Below are positions 1-10,601 of a stretch of 64,000 nt of DNA, piece by piece. Both the position numbers and the translations under genes were made by a program. This DNA is from Gerris lacustris (taxonomy: Eukaryota > Arthropoda > Insecta > Hemiptera > Gerridae): the NCBI GenBank assembly GCA_951217055.1, contig OX578278.1, forward strand, positions 45,583,574 to 45,647,573, in the 5' to 3' direction. Position 1 is the stretch's first letter; every line of letters begins with the position of its first letter. The notes under the pieces are model-generated. The model saw nothing but the letters and a program-made list of their open reading frames with translations, did not search any database and was not told where the DNA came from.

Positions 1-154
1 TATTACTTATTTTAATTATTTATTACTTATTTATTTTACGTATGTAAAGAAAGCCATTATAAATTAAATTGCTTAAATTATCTTAACAATCTGAAAATTC
101 TCATTGCTTAACTGTTTGTGGCTGTATATCATTATTTAGTGAAGAAAACAACTC

Positions 155-346
155 TAAAGCTGCTTTTTCACCATGTGAGACTGGCCTATGTAACTGTTAT
201 GCAAAGCAAGTCTTGCAGAGTGTAAACATAGTTCACACACTATGACATGTTGTGTGAGGCAGTCTCAGTGTAAACAGGAGGGGCAAGACAGCCACCTCCC
301 GAGACACTTGCATGAGTGAGTCTCATGTAGTGGAAATGCAGCTTAA
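155..346. mobile_element. short TIR element (MITE-like)
   Basis: AAGCTGCTTTTTCACCATGT at the left is matched in inverse by ACATGAGACTC near 325 and GGAAATGCAGCTT at 332-344. The ends are imperfect, and the TAA flanks do not define a clear TSD. Confidence 0.5.
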
Positions 347-910
347 AAGTCTGAGTGAAACTTTATATGGAAACATCAATTTTATGTATATTCCATAAGG
401 TTAATACATAACTAATAACTTATGGTTGCAATGGTTAAATGACTAAATTCCTTTTTAATGCCAGATAAAAGTTTATTTATACTGCCCTGTTCATAGATGA
501 GTTAAAAAGCTCCAAACTATTAAATAAACCTCATATTTATTAAAATCCTGTGTTAGCACAACCTAGTTTAGGTCTGCTATCCCTAAACCTGTCATTTAAA
601 ATGCAAAAGACTCAACATGAATGGGGTAAATATAAAGAAGCAAAAAGATAAATGTGTGTGATATGCCTTACTATTATCAGTGAATTTACTTAACTGATTA
701 TGAAACCAGTAATTTATTTGCCAGTAAATGGTCAATTTTAGTTTTCTGTTCAAGTTATTCATTATTATTATTTTTTTGTTGACTCCTATAAATTTTGTTT
801 TTACTATAATTTAGAGAAATAGTAAGGCCCTCTTTAGTCAATACTTCTGTGACTCATAAGCCACTCTAAGTTGTCTTTGAGCTGATGGATTTAATATTTC
901 TATTAAATTG

Positions 911-1140
911 AGGAACAATTATTGAAGCTTGGATTTTAAGAAACTGTCTATTTATGTAAATATACTTGTTTATTTATCAAAACATTTTTTTGGCCTTTAT
1001 AGGCCATTATCAGTGCCGAAAAATTATTGTTAGGAACAATTATTAAAGCTTTGATTTTAAGAAGTTGTCTCTTCATGTAAAATAATCCTTGTTTATTTAT
1101 CAAAGCATTTTTTGGCCGTTATAGGCCATCATCAGAGCCG
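911..1140. repeat. 121-bp tandem duplication with GGCC hairpins
   Basis: Unit 1 (911-1018) and unit 2 (1032-1140) both run from AGGAACAATTATT to a TGGCCNTTATAGGCCAT hairpin and a CAG-GCCG end. An inverted, diverged relative lies at 1262-1320. Similar GATGATGGCC...GGCC motifs occur at ends of arthropod retroelements, but no coding part is present. Confidence 0.65.
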
Positions 1141-2860
1141 ATTATGGAGGAACAAGAGATACATTTATAAAATGAGTGTCACGTTGGTCTCCATCATGAG
1201 ATAGACTCACCTCCTTTTTTATTATTTTATAAATGTAACTCTAGTTCTTCAACAATTGGCAATGATGATGGCCTCATAAAGGCCTGAAGCTGCTTTGATG
1301 TATAAGCAAAGTATTATTTTACGCGGAGAGACAGTTTCTTTGAACCCTGTGAGATAACCTCCATCAATGCTCTAATTCCTGATATTATTCAAGTTTATTT
1401 CATTATTGAAGTTGAATTCATAACTGTATATTTGTCTAAAATAAATTAATGGTATTTTTGAGAATAGTAAAGAATGCTAAGTTGTAAAGTTAAATAAAAC
1501 CATTCTGTAATTTTTATACTCTAAACTAAGAGTCCCCGAACTGTTTAAATAGAGGGCTGTGTTGCTAATTGTAACAATAATAGTAGGTGGAGCGATGTAA
1601 TAACACATGCACACACATACATTATACTCATAGAATTTATTTTAAAAATTAGGAAAATGCATTGAACACAAATTATATTAATTAAAAATACAATCGGGAC
1701 TTAGTTCAGGCCCTGCTCTAAAACTGAATTGGAAAAATTAAAAATCAATTTCATGTCTTGGTGTGTGCAATTTACCAGTTAATCTGCAAAAAAATTTTAA
1801 ACTTATTTATTTTGACTTTATTATACTATTTAGCAAATGTGTTTTGGAAAATATTTATTTACTTAATGTAAATTACTTTCAACTCCAGCATATTTAACAG
1901 AATATACACTAATATAGATATTGCTAGGTATATAAAATGACTGATCAGTCCTATTGCTATTACTTGGATTATCATAAAGAAAATTTAAGAAATGAAAAGC
2001 TGTATTTGAGAAGTTCATCCAAGTGCATTATGTGCTAAAATCACAAAGTAAATTATATGATAAGATTTATGGCTTAAGCCATGAAGATTAAAAATACTTC
2101 AAATTTTATTTTATTTTTTATTTATTTTTAATTTAAGTTATAATTATAATCAAATTAATAATTATAATTATTTACCAACATTTATTTTGGAGAGATGATA
2201 TATTTGTCTACATAAAAAAACACTCCTCTGCTTACCAATCTTGATAATGTATTTGTTTAAAAACATTAAAAAAATATTGATTATCAAGCACTTGAAAGTA
2301 TAAATAATTACAAGATAAAAATAACTTTTTATATACTACGTTTTTAAATTTTCTGTCATAAATCATAAATTTGAAACCTGTCAAAATGAAGATCGTAAAT
2401 ATAGGTCATGTCAAAACAAATAAAATAACTTGCGGATTTTTTCAAACTAACATTCCATACAGCAAAATTGGCTGAAAACGAATTAAATTCTGCTGAAATA
2501 TGGCTAAAATTGTTAAAATAATGCATTGTCATCGTGTTCTGAGCTATTCTAAAAGTTTCAAATGTCTAGCTACTCAGGAAGTTAGTTAAAAATTGATTGC
2601 AAGATTTGTACTGGACAAAAAAACAAACTAACAAGAAAGCAAGCTAATAAAAACGTAGTAATAAATATAAAAGTTATGCAGATTCAAATAATATACAATT
2701 TAAGCAAAGACAACACAAGTCAATGAAACACAGTTCATAAAAAATAAATATTTATGTAGTCACTACTTGAATAGCACTAAGAACATGATTTATAATGGTT
2801 ATTTCATGAGCTTAATTATTATCTTATTATTCGTTTGTTGTTTTTTTTTTTTTTTTTCAG

Positions 2861-2907
2861 AAAAATATGACTGTACTTCATGGCCAAGGCAAAATCAATA
2901 TAGATTC
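2861..2907 (+). CDS. Atg17: Atg17/FIP200 exon A (Claw start)
   Basis: Begins after a 17-T polypyrimidine tract and CAG at 2858-2860 and ends before GTAAGA. It is 47 nt in phase 0, reading KNMTVLHGQGKINID plus the first two bases of a serine codon completed by the next exon. Confidence 0.85.
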
Positions 2908-3912
2908 GTAAGAATTATTTATTTTTCTAATAATTAAATTTAAATTACTTTATTATCAGTCAATTAAATTTAGTCTGCTGTTATTATACAGCCAATCAAT
3001 TTTTTTATTGCTTACAAATTTGAATGTTGATTTTGTTTATTAGGTGCAAGGAAGGAGATCATGTGCTGGTAATGTGGAATGAGCAGTTAAATGCCTACAC
3101 TGTTCTACATGAGTCTTCTAATCTCCACTTCTTGCACAGGGACAGTGTTGAAAAGTTAGCTTTACATGGTAAATAATTTCACATATTTAATTTTTTAATC
3201 AAAATTAATCCCCAAAGACCTCTTCTTAGGCAAGCTTTTATTAAAGCTTTAAGGTTCTTAGAGCTTTACTATCAGTCAAAGTTTATTTTAATTGTGTAAA
3301 CTGACATGGATATCGGTCCATGAATGCGGCTTGAATTATATCAACTCTAAGTTTCTTTTTTTAAGTCTTAAGTATGTACTAATATTTTGTTATTATTATA
3401 TATTGATTATTGATTAATATTTAATGTTTTTTCATTGTCTCCTACCACGGAAAAAATAGCATATGCTACACGACTGTAAAGTGTTTTTTCTTTACCTTGG
3501 CAATATTTACTGTCTTGCTTCGCTCGACAGTACATGTAATTGCCACGGTGAAGAAAAAACTCACTTCACAGCCTAGCAACATAATATACTATTATTTTTG
3601 GTCTTTACTTGTATTATTATTATTATTTTATTTATTTATTTTTTATATTTTTCACAGAAACCAATCCACGGATACCATGGCGAGTGGGTGAAGTTATTCA
3701 TAAGGAGTACTGTCAAGCTAAAAAGGTGAGTGTTATAGAAGTTTTTTTTTATTATAGGCAAAGTAAGTAAGAAAGTTTTTACTAAATATAATTATTCAAA
3801 TAATTTATTTGCTTTCCTTTTTCAGGCTGGCAACAGATACAACATGCCTGTTGGTTCCAAATTCTACCGTGTCAAAGTTGAACCAATTGGAAGTATAAAT
3901 AGGAAAAAGTAA
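2861..3912 (+). CDS. Atg17: Atg17/FIP200 (RB1CC1) C-terminal Claw domain, last four exons (3' part of gene)
   Basis: Joining 2861-2907, 3044-3168, 3658-3725 and 3826-3912 gives one open frame of about 108 residues ending in TAA. It contains FLHRDSV, WRVGEVIHKEYCQAKKAG and PVGSKFYRVKV, which I recognise as the C-terminal Claw domain of FIP200/RB1CC1 (insect Atg17). Claw spans about 100 residues, so nearly the whole domain is here. FIP200 scaffolds the Atg1/ULK kinase complex at autophagosome initiation in the cytoplasm, and the Claw binds FIR/LIR-type peptides of cargo receptors such as p62. All junctions have AG/GT borders and compatible phases. The long coiled-coil region and the start codon must lie upstream of the window; I see no earlier exon in 1-2860. 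The first track-length ORF in the area (3497-3691) only partly overlaps exon 3 and is otherwise intron. Fold assignment rests on family knowledge; exon borders are read directly. Confidence 0.93.
3044..3168 (+). CDS. Atg17: Atg17/FIP200 exon B (Claw core)
   Basis: Preceded by TTAG and followed by GTAAAT. It is 125 nt and encodes CKEGDHVLVMWNEQLNAYTV and, further on, NLHFLHRDSVEKLALH. The GD-VLV---DE...Y pattern and FLH are typical of the Claw beta-strands. It ends with the first base of a glutamate codon. Confidence 0.92.
3491..3590. repeat. dispersed hairpin repeat in Atg17 intron (copy 1)
   Basis: About 100 bp nearly identical to 55440-55545. The core is an inverted repeat of roughly 22 bp (CTTGGCAATATTTACTGTC against GACAGTACATGTAATTGCC) around a TTGCTTCGCTC loop. 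It lies between exons B and C, so it is transcribed with the gene. Confidence 0.75.
3658..3725 (+). CDS. Atg17: Atg17/FIP200 exon C
   Basis: Acceptor TTTTTCACAG at 3648-3657, donor GTGAGT at 3726. The 68 nt encode TNPRIPWRVGEVIHKEYC and then QAKK. The EYCQAKKA segment is the most recognisable FIP200 signature. Confidence 0.93.
3826..3912 (+). CDS. Atg17: Atg17/FIP200 terminal exon with stop
   Basis: Acceptor TTTTTCAG at 3818-3825. Encodes AGNRYNMPVGSKFYRVKVEP and a short tail IGSINRKK, then TAA at 3910-3912. The PxGxKFYRVKV motif matches the FIP200 C-terminus; the basic last residues are also usual. Confidence 0.93.
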   Translation, partial: AGNRYNMPVGSKFYRVKVEPIGSINRKK

Positions 3913-5471
3913 ATATTCCTTACATTGAATTAAATTTATCCACAGCATTCGCCTAATTTTCTCCAAACATAATGTTTGAGACAGTTATTATTTTTATTTT
4001 AAATTCATATGAATCAGTCAGATATTGTTGTTTATTATGTAATATTATTTTTTAAACTATTTAAATTTTAGGGAAGGCGTTCATTTCTTTTCTATTTTAT
4101 TGTATGTGAGTATTTTTGTTTAATTTTTATTTAAATAGTTATAATTTATTTATGATTATTTTAGAAGTATATATCATGTGATTATTATTGTTCAGTAAAA
4201 TTTATATTATTTCCATAAAAAATAGATTTATTTTATTTGACTTGCTGTTGTAATATGGATTCAATGTTTATTTATTTTTATTTTAAAGGACAGTTTTATT
4301 TATATATTCATTTTTTTAAGTAATATTTTAAATTCTTAATGTGTGTAATTTTACATAAAAATTACTTTTGTATAATGATTTATTTGTCGTAAGCTCGCAA
4401 ATTCAGTTCATTTTCTCCAAAATTATTTCTCTCTTACTGATTATAATTGGAATGTCCATTTTTAATTTTATTTTGGTTACTTAAGAAATTTTAATTTTTG
4501 AAAAATTGACTAGAATATATTTTTATCACACTTCAAAATTAAATCTTTTCGGGATTCAATGGTTTCTTTTTGGAATATGTTTTTATTTTTTTGTTGTTTA
4601 ATAAATTCAATTTTGTTATTTTACTATGAGAAATATATTGTAAATAGTAGTTACCATAATTCCTAATAGCCATTAAGAATTCTGAAAATATTGTATATAA
4701 TTCTTCTTTATAAAGTTAATTATAATTAAGATATAGATTATCTGGTCTTGATTGTTTGAAATTAAATAATAATGTATTGGTGGTACTAAACAGTATCAAA
4801 GTTTGATGTTTCGGCTTCCATTTATAGGATCTTAATAATAATCTAGCTTTCCTGGGGAAGTGTACATCTCGAAAGATCATAAAATCCTTATTTTGCTATA
4901 AGGGTATTCATCAATATATTGTTGGCTAAAAACTGTTCAGTTTGATATTACTCTTATACTTCAGTTATAAGAGTAAAGTGTTCAATTGCTATTTTAGTGG
5001 ATTCACCATCTGTACTACCAAACCCTCATTGACTTTAAAGAAAAACAAAAAACAAACAAGATAATCTTAGACAACTTAGTCCTTAGCCAACTTTAAAGAT
5101 CATTGATTGATAAATAAAGTTCCGTCACTTGCCCATGAAATAATTAATTTCAGATTTTTTTTTTTTTTTTTCCAATACAGTTGTAATTTTAGATTGGGTT
5201 CTTTGAACAAAATTATTACTTAAAATTAAAAGAAATCTTCACCAGTTAGCATAATTTGAAGAACAAATTGAGTGAAATTATAGTTTTTCCAATTTCTTAT
5301 TAAAAAAAAACAACAAGAACTCTTACTTATTTTCCTCATGGCACGACAGTAACAAAAATGAAACTCTTAAGCTATTTACTCTTGTCCCTCTCAAAAAAAT
5401 AATTAAATATAAAAGCAGGGAAAAACTGAAAAATATTTTTAAAAATGTGACTCAAAATTAATTGAAATTAC
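3913..5471. other. 3' flank of Atg17, no gene seen
   Basis: AT-rich, no ORF of interest. It probably holds the 3' UTR. A small hairpin, ACTCTTATACTTC/GTTATAAGAGT, lies near 4950. Confidence 0.5.
4600..4605 (+). terminator. candidate poly(A) signal for Atg17
   Basis: First canonical AATAAA downstream of the Atg17 stop, about 690 bases into the AT-rich 3' flank. Such hexamers are common by chance at this base composition, so the assignment is tentative. Confidence 0.3.
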
Positions 5472-5668
5472 GGTGTTGTGGAGTAGTTAGTGTACTTGCC
5501 ACTCCGCCTAAAGCCAAGGTCTCAACACCGACATATCTGGTGCGTTTGAATCCGAGAGAGGCGAGACATGTCTCACATCGATGATCACATCGAGTAGATG
5601 AGTAAAGTGGCCGGAACCTCCAACCTGTAATTATCTAATGATGTGTTGACCGGTATGTAAAAGAAAGA
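5472..5668 (+). mobile_element. tRNA-derived SINE, copy 1
   Basis: Diverged plus-strand copy of the SINE at 7424-7644. It has an A-box-like GTAGTTAGTGTAC region, a B-box-like GTTTGAATCC, then the shared body GAGACATGTCTCACATCGAT and GAGTAGATGAGTAAAGTGGC. No clear poly(A) tail or TSD remains. Confidence 0.75.
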
Positions 5669-5760
5669 GCAAAGAGATAAAATTGCATTACTATACCTGT
5701 CGCACACAATTTTATATGTTAAAAGGCAACCAGGCTGGTTTTCAAATACATACACAATAT

Positions 5761-6268
5761 GTCCACGGACGGAGTGGCCTATATGTGAAAATTCCAAAAA
5801 ATTTCGAAGAAAAGTAACTCTTCATAAAAGCTCCTGCTTGTTCTTAAATGAAGGTTTATAGTATTACTTTTTGTTCAAAATGTACCCTGTACCCAGAAAG
5901 TACAATTTCCTAAAATTGTACAAGTGGAAACCAGTCCAAATTTCGACTATTCAAGAAAAAGTATTCTTTATAATTTTTTTTTAGATACTATTCCAAATTT
6001 ATTTTTTGCATAAAATTGTCGATTATCAAATTTCAATATAGTTTTTTTTATAAAGAATACCTTAGTTATAAGAATAGTTGAAATTTGGACCTTCCTCTTG
6101 TACAATCTAAGAAAATTGTACTCTCTGGGTACAGGGTACATTTTTAATAAAAATTAATACTATAAATCTTCATTTAAGAACAAGCAGGACATTTTATGAA
6201 GAGTAACTATTCTGTGAAAATTTAATTTTTTTTGGAATTTACACATATAGGCAACTCTATCCGTGGAC
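5761..6268. mobile_element. palindromic MITE, arms about 235 bp
   Basis: GTCCACGGACGGAGTGGCCT at the left is mirrored by AGGCAACTCTATCCGTGGAC at the right. The inverted match continues through TGTGAAAATTCC, the CTCTTCATAAAA block, the GTACCCTGTACCC block and the CCAAATTTCGACTATTC block. No ORF. The right end abuts a (TA)n tract. Confidence 0.85.
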
Positions 6269-6269
6269 T

Positions 6270-6274
<5 letters not shown>

Positions 6275-6364
<90 letters not shown>
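6275..6364. repeat. (TA)45 microsatellite
   Basis: Uninterrupted TA dinucleotides directly after the palindromic MITE. The poly-Ile/Tyr ORF read through it is an artefact. Confidence 0.98.
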
Positions 6365-6366
<2 letters not shown>

Positions 6367-6735
6367 CCTGCTTTATATAGACTTTGATAACCATATTTCT
6401 CCAGTGACATTCTAATCATAAGTTTCAATATTAAATACAGATCTACGAAGAAGCCACCTGTCTGTAGTGTAAATACAAGAGCAAATAAAATTGTTGTGTG
6501 AAAAACTTCTCCTATTATAACATATTTTAATTGTTTACTAAACAAAAAATGGTTTAAATTTATCTTAGAGATTATTATCTTCTTATATGTTTGGTATATT
6601 AGTTCATTCTCTAATTATTGAACTCTGCAGAGCCACTTAAAAGTTACATCTTTTTGTGGAAAGCAGCATTTGAGTTGTCTAACATTAAATTCCTGATGAA
6701 ACATAATAACATAATTGGAAAGCAATCTAAATAAT

Positions 6736-6759
6736 CCCCCCCCCCCCCCCCCCCCCCCC
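6736..6759. repeat. poly(C) tract, 24 bases
   Basis: Homopolymer of 24 C in AT-rich DNA, the longest of about ten C or G runs of at least 10 bases in the window. Confidence 0.97.
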
Positions 6760-6987
6760 TATTGCTGTTTAATATTACCTTCATGAGCTTCCACCATTCC
6801 TCTAGCACATGTCACCTTGCAAATTGATGAGAATACACCTCTGAAAAAAAGTGTTATTAATGGTAATTTGTCAAATGATGGATGAAGTAGGTGTAGAATA
6901 AAAACAATTACATGTTTGTAGGAAGCGTTTCGACCCTAAATAAGGTTATCCTCAGTCCATTTATTAAATTGTGAAGTCTTTTATTAA

Positions 6988-7737
6988 CCCTCGGGAATGC
7001 GCGGTCCTGTGAGGCCTAAATTTGAGATATAACTGAAATTATGATAGATGTGGGTGCGATTGGAAGATAGGGATTTTTCTAGCTACATTTCTTGCTTTTA
7101 TCAAGAGAATCAGTCACTGTTTGACATCATACGTGATTATACTTCAATTCTGTGCCCATATTATCCTGACAGGGGAAATTTATACATATAATACAAAATA
7201 AATTAATATGGTACCAGAATTTAAAAATAAAATAATAAAAATATAAAGAAAATATTAAAAATTTGAAAATTATTATTTAGATTGACTAATTTTGTGCTTA
7301 TAAACTATGAGACTAAACAACGGTATTTTATAAATGAAAAAAATAATAAAACAATAAAACCAATTTAAATATGTTTTATAATATTTTGCTAAAATGATTT
7401 CAAGTTTATATTTATTTTACCTGTTTTTTTTTTTTTTTTTTTTTTTTTTGGTTGTAGTTTTAGTCCCGTTCAACAGCTTATTAGGTCATTACAGGACGGG
7501 GGTTATCCAGCCACTTTACTCATCTAATCGATGAGATCATCAGTGTGAAACATGTCTCACCTCGCTGGGATTCGAACTCACAGCCGGGGTTTCGACCTTG
7601 GTTTCAGAGTCGAGTGCGCTAACCCCTCGGCTGCACCGGCCCCCATTTTACCTGTTGTTTGGGCATTTAAAACAGATTAAGTCCTATCAGGGGTCCGCGC
7701 CTCCTCGTGTCTGTATTAGACCACTCGCACCCGAGGG
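6988..7737. mobile_element. piggyBac-like MITE with TTAA target duplication
   Basis: Ends CCCTCGGGAATGCG and CGCACCCGAGGG, flanked by TTAA at 6984-6987 and 7738-7741. CCCT ends and TTAA duplication are the piggyBac hallmark. The uninterrupted target (TTTATTAATGTGG) survives in the other arm of the host element at 8525-8540. No transposase; carries the SINE at 7424-7644. Confidence 0.85.
7424..7644 (-). mobile_element. tRNA-derived SINE, copy 2, with poly(A) and TSD
   Basis: On the minus strand it reads from a tRNA-like head (GCCGAGGGGTTAGCGCACTC) through a B box GAGTTCGAATCCC and the shared body to a 3' poly(A) seen here as 26 T at 7424-7449. ATTTTACCTG flanks both sides (7414-7423 and 7645-7654), a 10-bp duplication typical of LINE-driven insertion. 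It sits inside the piggyBac-like MITE and so is younger. Confidence 0.92.
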
Positions 7738-7769
7738 TTAATGTGGAAATTATCTAATACTTTCTCTAA

Positions 7770-8239
7770 GGCCGGCTATACACTTTCAGTTTGAACTGAA
7801 CAGTTTAAAATGTCAGTTGAAACTGTACTCTGTAGAAGCACACACACGTACAGTTCAATCATTCAGTTTTTAAATGGATTCGAAGGTGCAGAACAATTTC
7901 ACCACACTTTTTGTAATTTTATTAAAAAGTAAAAAATTGAAAAAGCGTAAAGAGTGGTGCAAGAAGTGGTTACAAAGGCGAAGTCAATCTTCGGACATCA
8001 GCTTATTAAAAGAATTAAGTGAAGAACCATTAGATTTCACAAATTGAACTGAGAACTGTATAGTTAAACCCCCCACACACGCAACAATCAGTTAACTCTT
8101 TGAGTTAAAAAAATTGAAATTTTATTTGTCTCAGTTTAACTGTACAGTTGAGTTGAACTGAGGCTGAAATACCCACACACAAACAGTTTCAACTGAACAG
8201 TTCGAACTGTCAGTTAAAACTGCACGTGTGTGGCCGGCT
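7770..8239. mobile_element. PIF/Harbinger-like MITE with TAA target duplication
   Basis: TIRs GGCCGGCTATACAC and GTGTGTGGCCGGCT, flanked by TAA at 7767-7769 and 8240-8242. Subterminal inverted arrays of AACTG/CAGTT motifs. It keeps a 57-residue piece of a Harbinger-type nuclease N-terminus (7874-8047). Confidence 0.85.
7874..8047 (+). pseudogene. Harbinger (HARBI1-like) transposase N-terminal fragment
   Basis: ATG to TGA, 57 codons. The segment KKRKEWCKKWLQRRSQSSDI and the following SLLKELSEEPLDF match the pattern (K-RR-W-V--WL-RR---GA---LL-EL--EDP--F) that opens PIF/Harbinger nucleases. The catalytic DDE region is absent: the next bases are the MITE's inverted repeat. Either a remnant kept when the MITE arose by internal deletion, or a 5' exon that lost its partners. 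Recognition is from family knowledge, not a search. Confidence 0.7.
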
Positions 8240-8289
8240 TAAAGGAGAGCGTCATATATGAATTAAAATAATACTTGCTATTGAAAACT

Positions 8290-8504
8290 TTTACATGGGT
8301 AGAGTGGTGAGGCTAGTAGAGTGGAGGCTGTGGGGGGGGGGGGAGAGAGTAGAGTAGAGTCCACTTTACTGCATGCAGTATAGTACTCAACTCTACCGGC
8401 TATAGCTACTCTACTCGCCACTTTACTCTACTGAGCATTTTTTCGGGTTTCTACGGGTAGAGTTACTCTACTCTCCTGTTTACTCTACCCGTGTAAACCC
8501 GGCT
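8290..8504. mobile_element. small TIR element rich in TACTCTAC motifs
   Basis: TTTACATGGGTAGAGT at the left is mirrored by ACTCTACCCGTGTAAA at 8482-8497. The interior is full of TAGAGTAGAGT/ACTCTACT runs and a G12 tract at 8332-8343. Confidence 0.6.
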
Positions 8505-8677
8505 TTAAAAAAAGTATTAAATAATTTCCACATTAATAAAAGACATTAATAGAAGATTTAATGAATGGACTGAGGATGACCTTATTTAGGATCGAAACGT
8601 TTCCTACAAACATGTAATTGTTTTTATTTTACTCCTACACCTACATCATCCATCATTTGATAAATTACCATTAATAA

Positions 8678-10601
8678 TTATAAGAAGGTGGCAATAAACT
8701 TGAGGTTTATTATTTATATAAAAAAAGTGTTATTAACTTTTCACTATATGGCAAAGATGATTCCATATCTTAAAAAAAACCTAACATTACAATCATTGAA
8801 TGGACCCATATATGAGGAAATCTCTATGCTTTTATCTTCAGACCTATTTTTGATTTGTATACTGACTATTCAAAACATTAAAAGAAGCATTTTCCCACAG
8901 AATTTTTTACCTGCTCTCTTATAATTTGAACTCTGTGCAATTATGCTCTTTCTAAAATTGTTATAAATATATATATTTTATAAAAATGCTTTTAACATCC
9001 TACTGATTCTACTTTCAACACTTTGCTTGCATATTTATTTTTGAGCATACGTAAATAAAATATATAAATAAATGTAAAATAGCTAATTGTGATATAAGTA
9101 TTATTTAATTTATTTGTTAATTTAATTCATTATTTAGAATACGTATGTAGGATTTTTGTTGTTTTTTCAATTGTATATAATATATATTGTTATCGGATTA
9201 TGAATTTTAAAAAAAAACACTTTTTTGTAAAAAAAAAAAAATAAAATAAAATAAATAAAAATTAAAAATAAATCTATAAATACATGTTAAGAGGAAGAAA
9301 CCATAAACTTATCAAAGTGGCTATTAAAAATTATAATATGACTGGTCTCTAAATCACCAACATTTTGATTACTGCAAAATCTATTTTTATGTTGGTAAAA
9401 TTGTAAAATCGGACAAGGATACTAAGTAAGGATATTACGCCCAGAACAAGATAATAAATTGTCTGTGAAACACAGAAGTAATTAGGGGTTCAAGATTAGA
9501 GAAGGGTTGGGTCCTACACATTAGAGCTTGAAAACATTCACCGCAAAAATCTCCATAAAATTTAGATTATTCTTTTCACTCTAGGTTACAATAACTACTT
9601 GGAATCTATAAATATTTTGAAAAGTATTTACTCCTGATTGGATGTATTAATTAATTAAACTTTTCATTGCTAGACTGTTTTCCCCCTTGTGCAGATTCTC
9701 TCTTTCTGTTGGATTTCATGGTGGAACATCTCCCTTTTTTGGGAGAAAAATCTATCTTGAGTATATTAGCAGTAAAAGAATGTCTTAAAACTTTCTGATT
9801 CACTGATCCTCTAAAGCATTCATTTTAATTTAAGTTTTATCCTTCAAATGTTATTTCATTTTGTTAATTTATTGTTTATCAGTCCTAGCAAGACTAACTG
9901 AACCAATCTTACTTTAAAAGAAATGATAGAGATAGAGGATAGTGGAAGGTTTTTTTTAAAAAAAACAACAAAAAAACATGAGTCTTTACAGCTACTTACT
10001 TCATTATTATTATTATTATTTTTTTTTTAATTGTAGCTTACTTAATAAAAAAAAATAAATGTTTTTTTCAATAACAAATTTTGGTTTATAGTAAAATGAT
10101 TTTTCTGGAATGTAAATTTTTATTTTTCTTCTTAATTTTTGCATGCACAGTTTATTTTTTTACAAATGTTAAAGTAAATAAAGAGCTTATAAAATATTTG
10201 AATAAGAATAAAGGTTTCATATATTATTTTTAAAAATGCCTATTTAATTTCTTCAGCCATACTATGTTAAAGGACAGAATCTTGAGGTTTCATTAAATAA
10301 TAAAAGAACATTAAGAAAAAATAAATTTTAATGTAATATCATTTCTTGACATTTACTGGTTATGAGATTATTCTTTACTGTTAAGTAATTAATACTTTCA
10401 TTATTGATACTTTCTTAAGAGTAATGAAAACATATTTTTGAGTAACCATTATTATACTGTTTTAACGTAACCTGTAGTAATAATTGATTACTAATGGTTA
10501 TTGATGAGTTATGGAAGGATTTATTACTAATGCTTAATCAGTAATAAAAAAGTAATGCCTACTTCATTTATAAAGCATTCATTTGTTACAGAAAAATAGT
10601 A
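8678..10601. other. AT-rich spacer, nothing recognised
   Basis: No ORF with known motifs; only A/T homopolymer runs and simple (TAT)n stretches near 10000. Confidence 0.5.

Larger units (their letters stand above)
1..2860. other. intronic or upstream Atg17 DNA with small repeats
   Basis: No coding exon is recognisable. It holds a small TIR element (155-346), a 121-bp tandem duplication (911-1140) with an inverted relative (1262-1320), and plain AT-rich sequence up to the splice acceptor at 2860. It is most simply the intron ahead of exon A. Confidence 0.6.
6853..8677. mobile_element. older inverted-repeat element split by later insertions
   Basis: Left arm 6853-6987 continues after an insertion at 7742-7767. 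Right arm 8510-8677 is its reverse complement (TAATGGTAATTTGTCAAATG, AACAATTACATGTTTGTAGG, GGACTGAGGAT, TCTTTTATTAATGTGGAAAT). The two left segments join exactly at a TTAA when the piggyBac-like MITE is removed. The interior was further invaded by a PIF/Harbinger-like MITE and a TACTCTACCC-ended element. Confidence 0.85.

Noticed and set aside
3497..3691. 64-codon plus-strand ORF in the Atg17 intron
   Set aside because: It crosses the acceptor of exon C in the wrong frame and is mostly the dispersed hairpin repeat.
6222..6545. 107-codon minus ORF rich in Tyr-Ile
   Set aside because: Reading through the (TA)n tract; the same applies to ORFs at 37177-37755 and 46234-46482.
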